DNA from: Pricia mediterranea
GTDB taxonomy: Bacteria > Bacteroidota > Bacteroidia > Flavobacteriales > Flavobacteriaceae
NCBI RefSeq assembly: GCF_032248455.1
Contig: NZ_JAVTTP010000001.1
Coordinates: forward strand, 310,001-374,000
Reading direction: 5' to 3'
DNA length: 64,000 nucleotides
Below are positions 28,156 through 37,473 of this stretch, one piece after another. Both the position numbers and the translations under genes were made by a program. How positions within the stretch are numbered: the stretch's first letter is position 1; each line of letters opens with the position of its first letter. The notes under the pieces are model-generated. The model saw only the letters and a program-made list of their open reading frames with translations. It had not been told where the DNA came from and made no database searches.

Positions 28156-28641
28156 CTATTTAAGTTTTTTTGGAAACAAGGTTTGCGCAGTCTTTCCTGT
28201 GGTAACAGAAGACCAATTATTGACCTCAAAATCCAGTTGCACCAGCCCCGTGGTCGGCACCTTTTCAATTTGGGAATCTCCCAAGGTATTGGCCACGTTC
28301 GTAAAAGCTTCGTTATGGCCAAAAATCATCACGGTATCGAAACGGTCGTCGAGCTTCTGAATGAATTTAAGCACGCTTTCCCCCGAGAAATCATATAGAT
28401 CGTTGGTGACCTCGAAATTTATAAAAGGAAAGTTCAGTTGCCGTAAAAATATCAAACAGGTGTGCAGGGCCCGGTTCGCGGGACTGGAAAAGACAGCGTC
28501 GATGGAGAGGTCTTGGGATCTGAGCTCTGCGGAAACCAGATGTCCGTCATCGATTCCCCTTTCCTTGAGCGGTCGGTCTTTGTCGTCTACGGAATACTCC
28601 CATGACGATTTACCGTGGCGTACTAGTATTAATGTTTTCAT
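28156..28641 (-). CDS. SixA-like histidine phosphatase
   Basis: 161 residues of the histidine phosphatase superfamily: LVRHGKSSWEY (RHG at about 7-9 with the catalytic His), FSSPANRALHT (second Arg), and IFGHNEAFTNVAN (second His). The length fits SixA-type phosphohistidine phosphatases. It is immediately upstream of ppk1, with no spacer. This suggests a role connected to phosphohistidine or polyphosphate metabolism, but that is inference from position only. Confidence 0.85.
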   Translation of the reverse strand: MKTLILVRHGKSSWEYSVDDKDRPLKERGIDDGHLVSAELRSQDLSIDAVFSSPANRALHTCLIFLRQLNFPFINFEVTNDLYDFSGESVLKFIQKLDDRFDTVMIFGHNEAFTNVANTLGDSQIEKVPTTGLVQLDFEVNNWSSVTTGKTAQTLFPKKLK

Positions 28642-28654
28642 AGTTAAGTTTATT

Positions 28655-28760
28655 GAGTTTATGGGTTTGTGGGTTTATCAGTTTATTTTGTTTGTAGGTC
28701 TACGTGTTTACGGATGTAATGAATTTATAAGTTTATGGGGTTATTTGGGAGGGCATTGGT
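28655..28760. repeat. Degenerate GTTTATGGG-type repeats
   Basis: The plus strand carries gtttattga, gtttatggg, gtttgtggg, gtttatca and gtttatgggg words between the sixA-like gene and pdxH. They are the same 8-9 bp family as the perfect array at 30911-30942. Confidence 0.7.
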
Positions 28761-28821
28761 ATCTTCGACCGCGTTTATTGACGAGCAAAACTTGTACGCT
28801 GTTGCCTGTAACTATGGCACT

Positions 28822-29469
28822 TTAAGGTGCGAGGCGCGCTATCTTCCAATTCATCCCATCGTCTAAGGTATATAGGATGCGGTCATGCAACCTGTTGGGC
28901 CTACCCTGCCAAAACTCGATGGATTCCGGTCGTACAAGATAGCCGCCCCAGTGATCGGGACGCGGAACTTCCTTGTCCCGATATTCCTTTTCCAGCCCTT
29001 TCAATTTCTTTTCCAGAAACCCCCTTGAGGGGATAACGCTGCTCTGGTCGGATACCAACGCGCCAAGCTGACTGCCGTCGGGGCGGGATTTGAAATAGGC
29101 GTCCGATTCTTGAGCGGAAAGCTTTTCCGCACGGCCCTTGATAATGACCTGCCGTTCAAGGCTCGGCCAAAAGAACGAAAGGCAGAGCTGCGGTACGTTG
29201 GCAATGGCCGTTCCCTTTTCGCTCTGGTAATTCGTGTAGAATTCGAAACCTTTCTCGCTGAACTTTTTGAGCAGCACTACCCTACTCTTCGGAAACCCGT
29301 CCGACCCAATGGTCGAAACCGTCATCGCGTTGGGCTCCTCTACTCCCTTTGAAGCTTCGAGCTCATCGAACCAGGTCTGGAAAAGCGCCATCGGCGTCTC
29401 GGGAATCGTATCTTCCGTCAGCTCGCTCTTTTCGTAGGATTTTCGGTAATCGGCAAGGTCTTTTGGCAT
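28822..29469 (-). CDS. pdxH: Pyridoxamine/pyridoxine 5'-phosphate oxidase
   Basis: FMN enzyme of the last step to pyridoxal 5'-phosphate. It has the N-terminal LADYRKSYEKSEL, the FMN-contact SRVVLLKKFSEKGFEFYTNY, QVIIKGRAEKLS, FKSRPDGSQLGALVSDQS and the C-terminal EFWQGRPNRLHDRILY signature. 215 residues from ATG 29469 (MPKDLADYRK), which fits the family; ATGs at 29475 and 29487 are also possible. It is monocistronic, separated from rnz by about 195 bp with no gene in between. Confidence 0.94.
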   Translation of the reverse strand: MPKDLADYRKSYEKSELTEDTIPETPMALFQTWFDELEASKGVEEPNAMTVSTIGSDGFPKSRVVLLKKFSEKGFEFYTNYQSEKGTAIANVPQLCLSFFWPSLERQVIIKGRAEKLSAQESDAYFKSRPDGSQLGALVSDQSSVIPSRGFLEKKLKGLEKEYRDKEVPRPDHWGGYLVRPESIEFWQGRPNRLHDRILYTLDDGMNWKIARLAP

Positions 29470-29664
29470 ATGCATTCCTTCTGTCATCTAACTGGCTACT
29501 CCCTTGTTTCCTAATCACGGACCAACGGACCGGGTAAGGGACTTGGCATAAATCAAACAAAGTTGGGCAAAAGATAGGAAAAAAAGAAAACGGGAGCCTT
29601 CAATTCGCAAGAAAAAATGGTGGGAAAGATACCGATACCTGATAAATTCCGAATAGGGATTCCC

Positions 29665-30570
29665 TTAAAACTCAAAAAACTTCCCATCATCCGCCAATTC
29701 CACTGATTCAAATATCTCTTGCGCCTCTTCCTTAAAGGGTGCTATGGCTTTATAGCGCGTGGAATAATGCCCCAGTATCAGGGTTCCCACACCGGCATTC
29801 CGCGCGATAGTAGCGGCTTCCTTTGCCGTGCAGTGCTTGGTTTTTGGTGCCAAATGCGCTTCCGATTCCAGAAAGGTGGATTCGTGGTAGAGCACACTGG
29901 CCCGTCTTATTTGATTGACCATATCCGGTTTAAAGCCGGTATCGCTGCAATACGCATAACTTTTGGGTTCAGGGGGATCGAAGGTCATATTTTTGTTGGG
30001 AATGGTTCGGCCATCCTCCAAAACGATATCCTTTCCTTTTTTGATACTGCGAAAATAGGCCTTGTCAATGCCATATGCGTTTACCGCTTCGATATCCAAT
30101 TTACGGTCACCCGGTTTTTCGCGAAAAAGAAATCCATTGGTGTACACCCTGTGCTTCAGGGGAATGGTCTCTACGCTTATCCTGTCATCCTCAAAGACAA
30201 GCTCAGGCGTTCTAGAGGTGAGCTCATGGAACGTTAGCTGATAGTTCGTCCACGAATCCCCCAGCTTCATCAAAAGGGTGATGGCCTCTTTGATGCCCTT
30301 GGGACCGTAGACGTGCAGTTCCCTGGTCCTTCCCAACAGCCTGAAGGTGGAGACCAGACCGGGCAATCCGAAAAAATGGTCGCCGTGAAGATGGGAGATG
30401 AAAATATGATTGATGCGTGAAAACTTGATTTTGTTCTTCCTTAGCTGTACCTGCGTACCTTCACCGCAGTCGATCAGCATCATGCGATTCTGGATTTCCA
30501 AGACTTGGGAGGTGGGATTGGTCATCGTCCGCGGCGTGGCGGCGTAGCAACCGAGGATGGTCAATTTCAT
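29665..30570 (-). CDS. rnz: Ribonuclease Z
   Basis: 301 residues, metallo-beta-lactamase fold endonuclease for tRNA 3' processing. The zinc motif is ISHLHGDHFFGLPG (about 58-71). Further ligands are in AYCSDTG, LYHESTF and ILGHYSTRY. The length matches short-form RNase Z. Its start overlaps the end of the preceding small gene by 4 bp (ATGA), so they are coupled. Confidence 0.94.
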   Translation of the reverse strand: MKLTILGCYAATPRTMTNPTSQVLEIQNRMMLIDCGEGTQVQLRKNKIKFSRINHIFISHLHGDHFFGLPGLVSTFRLLGRTRELHVYGPKGIKEAITLLMKLGDSWTNYQLTFHELTSRTPELVFEDDRISVETIPLKHRVYTNGFLFREKPGDRKLDIEAVNAYGIDKAYFRSIKKGKDIVLEDGRTIPNKNMTFDPPEPKSYAYCSDTGFKPDMVNQIRRASVLYHESTFLESEAHLAPKTKHCTAKEAATIARNAGVGTLILGHYSTRYKAIAPFKEEAQEIFESVELADDGKFFEF

Positions 30571-30899
30571 AGGTCCAGATCCCGCTCGATTTCCTCCATC
30601 TCAATAATGTCCTGGGCTTCCTGTAGGGTGGGCACCACGATCAGCGCCTCGGGCACTTGGTCGTAGGGGACCTTATCAGTGACCAAAACGAAAGATTTTT
30701 CGGCCTTTCGGTGGGTATCCGAAAGCTGATAAAACTCCATCAAATCGTCTGTCGTCAGATTTGAAAAAGAGAACAGGTTGACAATGATATGGTCGTTCTT
30801 TATTTTGGGAAAGCCCTCGTTCAGGTTTTTTAGGAATTTCTGAAGGGAGATATCTTCCTGAAAGACTATCGTTGTGGCTCCATCGGAATCGAAGATCAT
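30567..30899 (-). CDS. Small STAS-like protein coupled to rnz
   Basis: 110 residues, no signal peptide. The alternating beta/alpha pattern with DHIIVNLFSFSNLTTDDLMEF (about 36-56) resembles STAS-type folds. Flavobacterial genomes often have this gene just ahead of rnz, where it is sometimes mislabelled as ribonuclease Z. No catalytic residues of RNase Z are present. It overlaps rnz by 4 bp. Function unknown; a regulatory or protein-binding role is possible. Confidence 0.75.
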   Translation of the reverse strand: MIFDSDGATTIVFQEDISLQKFLKNLNEGFPKIKNDHIIVNLFSFSNLTTDDLMEFYQLSDTHRKAEKSFVLVTDKVPYDQVPEALIVVPTLQEAQDIIEMEEIERDLDL

Positions 30900-30910
30900 A
30901 GTTTATTTGG

Positions 30911-30942
30911 TTTATGGGTTTATGGGTTTATGGGTTTATGGG
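30911..30942 (+). repeat. Tandem octamer array (TTTATGGG)4
   Basis: Four perfect consecutive copies of TTTATGGG, followed by ggcgtgactgtcggcagacagg. Placed in the pyrB to STAS-gene spacer. Related degenerate arrays lie at 10770-10790 and 28655-28760. Confidence 0.9.
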
Positions 30943-31007
30943 CGTGACTGTCGGCAGACAGGTTTATGAAATCAGGGGCTCTGCATTCAGCGCCGATATT
31001 TTCTTGA

Positions 31008-31934
31008 TCATTTTATTTTGGAGGCCAATAAGTACAATACCGCCATCCGGATGGCGACCCCGTTTTCTACCTGGTTCAAAATAATCGACTGTTTGGAATC
31101 GGCCACGTCGCTCGTAATTTCCACGCCTCTGTTTATCGGGCCCGGATGCATGATGACAATGTCCTTATCCAAACTATCCAACAACTTTCTATTGACGCCG
31201 AACTGCTGGGTGTATTCCCTTATCGTAGGAAAATAGCTGATATCCAGACGTTCGTTTTGAATGCGCAACATATTGGCCACATCGCACCAGTTCAAGGCCT
31301 TTCTTAGATTCGGCTCTACCTCCACGCCTAGGGATTCCACGTGCTTGGGCATCAAGGTCCGGGGACCGCATACCTTGACCGTTGCTCCCTGCAATTTTAG
31401 GGCGAAAATGTTGGATAGCGCGACCCGGGAATGTAGAATATCGCCAACGATAACCACTTTTTTACCGGCAACACCGCCCAATTTCTCACGGATGGAATAG
31501 GAATCCAGCAAGGCCTGGGTCGGATGCTCGTGCGCCCCGTCACCTGCGTTGACGATGGACGCCTTTACGTGTCTGGACAGAAAGATGCCCGCCCCGGGAT
31601 TCGGATGCCGCATCACCACCATATCAACTTTCATCGATAGAATGTTGTTCACCGTATCGATTAGGGTCTCCCCTTTCTTGACGGAGGATTGTCCCGCGGA
31701 AAAGTTAATGACATCGGCGGAAAGGCGCTTTTCGGCCAGTTCGAAGGAGAGCTTCGTGCGCGTACTGTTCTCGAAAAAAATATTGGCAATAGTGATATCG
31801 CGCAACGAGGGCACTTTCTTGATCGAGCGGTTGATGACCTCCTTAAACTGGTCCGCCGTCTCGAAAATAAGGTCAATGTCCGCTTCGTTCAGATACTTGA
31901 TTCCCAATAAGTGGTGGACACTTAGCTCGCTCAT
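31008..31934 (-). CDS. pyrB: Aspartate carbamoyltransferase catalytic chain
   Basis: 308 residues. Condenses carbamoyl phosphate and aspartate in pyrimidine synthesis. The carbamoyl-phosphate motif is FFENSTRTKLSFE (about 53-65), then HPNPGAG, HEHPTQALLDSY, and the aspartate-site HPGPINRGVEI. The stop of pyrR is 3 bp upstream of the pyrB start, so pyrR-pyrB form an operon. No regulatory chain gene (pyrI) is nearby. Confidence 0.96.
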   Translation of the reverse strand: MSELSVHHLLGIKYLNEADIDLIFETADQFKEVINRSIKKVPSLRDITIANIFFENSTRTKLSFELAEKRLSADVINFSAGQSSVKKGETLIDTVNNILSMKVDMVVMRHPNPGAGIFLSRHVKASIVNAGDGAHEHPTQALLDSYSIREKLGGVAGKKVVIVGDILHSRVALSNIFALKLQGATVKVCGPRTLMPKHVESLGVEVEPNLRKALNWCDVANMLRIQNERLDISYFPTIREYTQQFGVNRKLLDSLDKDIVIMHPGPINRGVEITSDVADSKQSIILNQVENGVAIRMAVLYLLASKIK

Positions 31935-31937
31935 ACG

Positions 31938-32477
31938 CTATCCGTTTACCAAATACACTACATCTTCCCCTTCGTTTTCTTCCCACATGACTTTTACCCG
32001 TTCATCGTTAATGGCATCGACCTGTCGGCCCCGGTAATTGGGCTGTATCGGCAGGTGCCGGCTAAAGCGCCTGTCGATAAGGGTCAATAATTCAATCTCC
32101 TTAGGCCTTCCGAAGGATTGCATGGCCGTTAACGCGGCGCGGATGCTTCTTCCGGTATAAAGCACATCGTCGATCAAGACCACCTTCTTGTCCTCTACCA
32201 AAAAATCGATATCCGTCTTGTTGGCCTCCAAGACCCTATCGCCCCGTCGGAAATCGTCGCGATAAAAAGTGATGTCCAAATAGCCGGTTTGAATCCGGGT
32301 CACCCCGTATTCCTCCCTCAGAATTTGGGTCAGCCTTTTGGCCACAAAGATGCCCCTCGGCTGTATGCCGATCAGTACTGTCTCTTTGAAGTCCAGATGG
32401 TTTTCAAGCAATTGACAGGCCAAACGGTGGAGGATGATGTTGATTTCCTTTTCGGATAACAATACTTTTTGACCCAT
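31938..32477 (-). CDS. pyrR: PyrR: bifunctional pyr operon regulator / uracil phosphoribosyltransferase
   Basis: 179 residues from ATG 32477 (MGQKVLLSEKEINIIL); an ATG at 32486 would add three residues. The PRPP loop VVLIDDVLYTGRSIRAAL (about 98-115) and the N-terminal LHRLACQLLENH are diagnostic. In Firmicutes PyrR binds mRNA attenuators; I saw no convincing anti-antiterminator stem loop here, so only the enzymatic role is safe. Directly upstream of pyrB. Confidence 0.93.
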   Translation of the reverse strand: MGQKVLLSEKEINIILHRLACQLLENHLDFKETVLIGIQPRGIFVAKRLTQILREEYGVTRIQTGYLDITFYRDDFRRGDRVLEANKTDIDFLVEDKKVVLIDDVLYTGRSIRAALTAMQSFGRPKEIELLTLIDRRFSRHLPIQPNYRGRQVDAINDERVKVMWEENEGEDVVYLVNG

Positions 32478-32606
32478 TTTCACCAATCCCTTTAGTGGAG
32501 CAAAAATAGGGAATTCTTACTACAATGTCGCAAATTTGTCGATACGTCCGTATTTTGGAGGACACCTTATGGGAGCGGAAAAATTTCGCCCTGAAAATCG
32601 AAAAAT

Positions 32607-33305
32607 TTATTTATCGACCCATTTCATTTGCCGTACGGAAGCGAGATGTCCCCGTACCGCTAGCGCGCCTATGTATCTATCATCAGGTGCAAACCCGAAC
32701 ATATACCATTCCGATTTTTCGGCAGCGTCCCAAGCAGTGCGTAAAAGCTCTGCACTTTCGACATCCAATGATACGGAAAATGAAGTTAGCGGAAGCGAGA
32801 GTCCCATGCCCTTGGCCTTTATAAAAGATTCCTTTCTGGTCCAGCAGCGATAAAATGCCGCGACCTTCGCTTTTTCCGGTAAGGCTTCCAAAACAAGAAT
32901 CTCATCGGAAGAAAAAAAATGCCGCGCAACCTCCATCACCTCGAAATCGTTTTTAATACTTTCGATATCGACCCCGATATCATTATTCCTGACAAAGGCA
33001 AGGACAATTCGATTTCCCGAATGTGAAATGTTGAATTTAATAGCGGTGTCAAAATTAAAATAGGGTTTTCCATATTCCCCTTCATCGAAAGTAATATGGG
33101 CCGGGACGCGATTCAGATAGCGGCCCGATAAAGTTCGAAGTAGTCCCCTGGCCAAGGTATAAACCCTCCTGTCCCTGACAAATTTGAAACTGTCCGCTTT
33201 TTGTATTTCCGCCGGGGAAAGCAGATTTTTATAGAAATCCATATCCGTAGAAAGCTCATCGACCTTCGTATGCCAGAGGTGGACCTCATGTGCGGGCAGT
33301 ATCAT
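32607..33305 (-). CDS. 4'-phosphopantetheinyl transferase (Sfp type)
   Basis: 232 residues. Converts apo to holo carrier proteins by attaching the CoA phosphopantetheine arm to serine. Sfp-type motifs: FNISHSGNRIVLAF (about 90-103), VGIDIES-like IGVDIESIKND (Mg-binding Asp/Glu, about 111-121) and FYRCWTRKESFIKAKGMGL (WxxKEA-like, about 150-168). It lies 105 bp downstream of the C-A-T-TE NRPS on the same strand, and presumably activates the three carrier domains of this cluster. The FNISHSGN and WTRKESF variants are normal for Bacteroidota. Confidence 0.93.
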   Translation of the reverse strand: MILPAHEVHLWHTKVDELSTDMDFYKNLLSPAEIQKADSFKFVRDRRVYTLARGLLRTLSGRYLNRVPAHITFDEGEYGKPYFNFDTAIKFNISHSGNRIVLAFVRNNDIGVDIESIKNDFEVMEVARHFFSSDEILVLEALPEKAKVAAFYRCWTRKESFIKAKGMGLSLPLTSFSVSLDVESAELLRTAWDAAEKSEWYMFGFAPDDRYIGALAVRGHLASVRQMKWVDK

Positions 33306-33410
33306 TTTGGAAAACGCTTAATGCTTGCACACGAAAATACCTAATCCCGACCTATCCGGCAAATGAATTCCCGAGATGCGAGCGCTCCCGCGTAAGGTAA
33401 CCGGGCGGGC

Positions 33411-36400
33411 TTACGAAGTATCACTCAGGTTCTCGAAGTCTTCCATGCACGATTTTAGACTTTGGGCCGTACTTTTTACCGTAGGTGTCAGAAAGAGACT
33501 TCCATGATGTCCTTCCACAGGCACTACCTTGACCTTCGTGTTGCTAAGTTTCTCCCAAGAGGCGATTAGTTTGGTGTTGAATTCGACATCCTTTTTTTCG
33601 CTCAATAGTAATTGTATGCCGCTTTCTGCCTTCTTCCAGGTGTAATCGGCGTATATTTTTAGGTGATTATCGTGTAATCGCTGGATTGTCTTTTGGCTAC
33701 CGCTACTGGCTATGTACCTAATTTTACGGGTCAGCGGCTTAATTACCTTACTCTTTAACAATCTCCCGACCGTTCGTAACGGATTCTTCTTGAACCTTCG
33801 CAGGAATGCCAAGATCCTGATTTTGGTCCTAGAGGCCGAAAACATACTTAGATAGTCAGCCATGGTATCGGCAATGATAAGGTTGACGGATTCGGACTCG
33901 GCTTCAAGTTTTCTAAGGATCTCAATTCCAATCGCGGTGTTGAAGCAGTACGCAAGAAGATGATAGGGCCCGTGGGCTTGTACCTTCTTGATTTCCGCAA
34001 TAAAATCCACTGCCATTTCGGCGACACTGCGATGTAGGATGGGTTTACCCTCGTGGCGCGATGCCTGTACGGCGTACACCGGTCTGTCGGAAGAAAGGTT
34101 TTCGGCCAAGAGGTTGTAAAAAAAGAAATGACTCCCGCCCGAATGAAGACAAAAAAGAGGGGGTTTCGAGCCGGTGGCCCTGATGGGTACCACATGTTTA
34201 AATCCCTCGGTTATTTCTTCGGTATCAGGGTCGTCGCTTTCGGACATCAAGAAATGCGCCAGCTCGGCTATGGTCTGATATTCGAAAAATTGGTTGGGCG
34301 ACAAATCTATTTCAGCTGCCCGAGCTTTTGCGATTGCTTGAATGCTCAATATAGAATCCCCGCCGATCCTAAAAAAATTATCATGGATTCCGATGGGGGA
34401 CACATGTAGGACTTCCTCCCAAATTCCCACCAGTTTTTCTTCCACTGCATTCGTAGCAGCTGTGACCTCATCGGGCCTTGCCCCTCCTTTCGATTTTCCC
34501 AATTCGCGCAACGCCCTGACATCAACTTTTCCGTTCGGCAAGAGCGGGAGCCCGTTAATGGTAATTAATCGGGACGGCACCATATAATCCGGGATCCTCG
34601 ATTTCAGGCCACGTTTTACCCTATCCGCATCAAAGCTACCGGCCGGTACAATAAAGGCTATCACTTGCCAGGCAGTTGGCAGATCTGATTCTTGTACGAG
34701 AACTACCGCATTTTTAATGGAAGGGTCGTTCAACAAAACCCGTTCAACTTCCTCTAATTGAATACGATGCCCCCGAATCTTCACCTGCATATCGAGCCTT
34801 CCCAGAAATTCCACAGCCCCGTCTTTTCGATAGCGGGCCAGGTCGCCCGTACGGTATAATCGATGAATCTTATTGGTATTAAATCGATGTTGAACAAACG
34901 CGGCCTCCGTAAGTTCCGGTCTGTCGATATACCCTTCCGAAACCCCCGGACCCCCAATAAAGATTTCCCCAACCGCTCCGTAGGGCACTAAGTTCAAGCT
35001 TTCGTTCAAAAGGTAAATTTCCGCTTTGGCAACCGGTTTTCCAATAGGAACGCCCCTTGTTACATCCTCTCTCTCGATCTGGTGCGCCATACACCAAACG
35101 CAGGCTTCGGTCGGGCCGTATTCGTTGTACAGTGAGGTACGGGGGAGTATATCGAAATGAAGGTCCACCACAGCGGGGCCACAGGCCTCCCCCGCTACTA
35201 TGATCGTTTGCAGACTTTCTAATGTATCGGTCTCCGCATGTTCCAGGACCATTTTATATAAACTGGGCAGCATCAACGTATGGGTTACAGCATGTTCTCG
35301 GATCAATTTTGTGATTTTTAAAATATCCTGCTCGATACGGTTCTCGGTAATGACTAGATTGCCAGCGGTACAGAGGGTCCAGAAAATTCCTGCTTTAGAG
35401 CTGTCGAAAGAAATGGAGGACAACAGCAGAAAGACATCTGGATTTTGAGGATAAAAATCTAACCTGCCTTCCGTAGAATTAATAAGGCTTGCATGTGAAA
35501 CCGAAACCCCTTTAGGCTGCCCGGAACTACCGGAAGTATAGATTATATAGGCAAGGGCATCGGAGGATACCCGGGGTAATTTCGTCAATATTGGTCCGAC
35601 CGGTTTTTCAATGGAACCAAGAAAAATCAGGTCTTTGTCCGATTCCTTGAAAAGAGAGGCCAGGGCGTGCTGGGTCAGGATAATATTAACCCCCGCATCC
35701 TTTAAAACAAAATCGAGCCGCTCGGAAGGATAGTTGGGATCGATGGGCAGATACGCGCAGCCCGCTTTTAAGATACCCAACATGCCTATGATCATTTCAA
35801 TCGATCTTTCGGTACACAACGCTATACTCTCGTTACTTTTATTGGTCTTAGCGAGCAAGGCTAGAGCAACCAGTTCAGCTTTTTGGTTCAAGCTTGCGTA
35901 GGATATCGATTCCCCATCGAATGTTAGGGCCGTCTTATCGGGTTCGGTTTTGGCAACGTCTTCAATAATATGGTGTATAGCGGAATCGGAGGGGAAAGCA
36001 TTACGGATCGCATCCGGTTCTTTGAGAAAGACCGCCCTCTCCCATTCTGTAAGCATGTCGATATCCGCTATTCTTTGCAGGGGATCTTCTGTCAGTACCT
36101 CCAGCAACAAGGTAAGGTGTTTTTGAAACTGGATGATCGTGGATTCATGGAATAAATCACTAGCGTATTCGAACCCCGATGAAAGCCTTCCGTCTTCATT
36201 GGCTACATATAGGGTAAGGTCGAATTTGGACACTCCCGGGTTGAAAAACGAATGGGACATCTCGAGATCGCCACCGAACGAGGGGGCAATTCTGGCACTG
36301 TGATAAATGAACATCACCCGAAAAAACGGATTTACGCCTAAGGAACGCTCGGGCCGAAGAGCTTTGACCAAGGCCTCGAAGGGTACATCCTTGTTTGAGA

Positions 36401-37457
36401 AAGCCTCTAGCACTGTCTTTTTCACCTGCGCTACGAAATCGGTGAATCTTTTTTCAGGAGCTATGTCGGACCTTAATACGACTGTCTCATCGAAAAAACC
36501 GATAAGATTTTCCAAGACCCTATCGTTCCTGAGAGAAATAGGAGATCCGACCAGGATATCCTTTTGACCGCTGTACCTATGAAGCAAAACGTAGAAGACC
36601 GAAAGCAAGAACACATAAGGCGTGGTTTCCATCTCTTTCGACAAATCCAATACCCGTTTGGAAAGCGCCGGAGAAAATTTGGTCCGATAAGAGGTGCCCT
36701 TATACGAGGGATTTGCGGGCTGGGGGAAATCGGTCGGTAGGGCCAGCAGAGGAATCTTCCCCGACAATTTGGTTCGCCAGTAATCTATCTGGGAGGCATC
36801 CAATCCCCTATTCCTTTGCCAATAGGCGTAATCGGCAAACTGAAGGGCATCTTTTTTCCTATCATCAAATTCCCTATCGGTACCGAAGGCCATGTAATAC
36901 ATCGCCAATTCCTTCAAGAAGATATCCATGGACCATTTATCGAATATGATATGGTGCATGGTCAGCAAAAAAAAGTATTCCTCGTTATCCAATTTTATCA
37001 AAGTGCAACGTACGAGGGGAAATTCGTCCAAATGGAAAGCTTGACCTGCATCGGCCATTAGAATATCCGATTTTTGTTTATCCCGTTCATCCTGGGGAAG
37101 AGCGCTCAAATCGAACCGTTTCAGTTCAATCTCTGATTTTTCGTTAACGGACTGAACGGGACTGCCGTTTTCATAGGGGTAATAAGCGCTTAGGATTCGG
37201 TGCTTCTTAAAGACCTGTTGCAGGCTCTCGGCGAACGCGGTTTGGTTCAATGCACCTTTGAAAATAAGACCTTCCGCATAGTTGTACACCGGGTTGTCCG
37301 GAAGCAGGCGCTGCAAAAACCATAGCCTTTGCTGTCCGCTCGTTAGTGGAACGGGAGCGTCTTTGGGTACCTTGGGAACGGGCGTCCGAACCGGTGCCTT
37401 GTTTTCCCTTTTTTTCCATTGACTTAAAACAGAAGTGTTTTCAGTTTCTTTTTTCAA
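33411..37457 (-). CDS. Nonribosomal peptide synthetase, C-A-T-TE termination module
   Basis: 1,348 residues, TTG start at 37457. After a basic leader: condensation domain (about 36-470; LTSGQQRLWFLQR), adenylation domain (about 490-985; IIYTSGSSGQPKG at 638-650, NEYGPTEACVW at 778-788, A8 GHRIQLEEVE, A10 Lys977), carrier domain (about 1000-1070; Ser1035 in GGDSI), and thioesterase (about 1088-1340). Oddities: the condensation motif is HHIIFDK (168-174) rather than HHxxxDG, and the thioesterase nucleophile elbow is AYCFN with Cys1171 instead of GxSxG. The catalytic His is likely in EGHHGSLF. Hand alignment to GrsA gives pocket residues D-S-A-L-I-A-E-V-W-K, no confident substrate. It should be the last module, condensing and releasing the product. 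It shares a strand with hupE (16 bp upstream) and the PPTase gene. Confidence 0.93.
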   Translation of the reverse strand: MKKETENTSVLSQWKKRENKAPVRTPVPKVPKDAPVPLTSGQQRLWFLQRLLPDNPVYNYAEGLIFKGALNQTAFAESLQQVFKKHRILSAYYPYENGSPVQSVNEKSEIELKRFDLSALPQDERDKQKSDILMADAGQAFHLDEFPLVRCTLIKLDNEEYFFLLTMHHIIFDKWSMDIFLKELAMYYMAFGTDREFDDRKKDALQFADYAYWQRNRGLDASQIDYWRTKLSGKIPLLALPTDFPQPANPSYKGTSYRTKFSPALSKRVLDLSKEMETTPYVFLLSVFYVLLHRYSGQKDILVGSPISLRNDRVLENLIGFFDETVVLRSDIAPEKRFTDFVAQVKKTVLEAFSNKDVPFEALVKALRPERSLGVNPFFRVMFIYHSARIAPSFGGDLEMSHSFFNPGVSKFDLTLYVANEDGRLSSGFEYASDLFHESTIIQFQKHLTLLLEVLTEDPLQRIADIDMLTEWERAVFLKEPDAIRNAFPSDSAIHHIIEDVAKTEPDKTALTFDGESISYASLNQKAELVALALLAKTNKSNESIALCTERSIEMIIGMLGILKAGCAYLPIDPNYPSERLDFVLKDAGVNIILTQHALASLFKESDKDLIFLGSIEKPVGPILTKLPRVSSDALAYIIYTSGSSGQPKGVSVSHASLINSTEGRLDFYPQNPDVFLLLSSISFDSSKAGIFWTLCTAGNLVITENRIEQDILKITKLIREHAVTHTLMLPSLYKMVLEHAETDTLESLQTIIVAGEACGPAVVDLHFDILPRTSLYNEYGPTEACVWCMAHQIEREDVTRGVPIGKPVAKAEIYLLNESLNLVPYGAVGEIFIGGPGVSEGYIDRPELTEAAFVQHRFNTNKIHRLYRTGDLARYRKDGAVEFLGRLDMQVKIRGHRIQLEEVERVLLNDPSIKNAVVLVQESDLPTAWQVIAFIVPAGSFDADRVKRGLKSRIPDYMVPSRLITINGLPLLPNGKVDVRALRELGKSKGGARPDEVTAATNAVEEKLVGIWEEVLHVSPIGIHDNFFRIGGDSILSIQAIAKARAAEIDLSPNQFFEYQTIAELAHFLMSESDDPDTEEITEGFKHVVPIRATGSKPPLFCLHSGGSHFFFYNLLAENLSSDRPVYAVQASRHEGKPILHRSVAEMAVDFIAEIKKVQAHGPYHLLAYCFNTAIGIEILRKLEAESESVNLIIADTMADYLSMFSASRTKIRILAFLRRFKKNPLRTVGRLLKSKVIKPLTRKIRYIASSGSQKTIQRLHDNHLKIYADYTWKKAESGIQLLLSEKKDVEFNTKLIASWEKLSNTKVKVVPVEGHHGSLFLTPTVKSTAQSLKSCMEDFENLSDTS

Positions 37458-37473
37458 AAGTCGTATTACTTTT

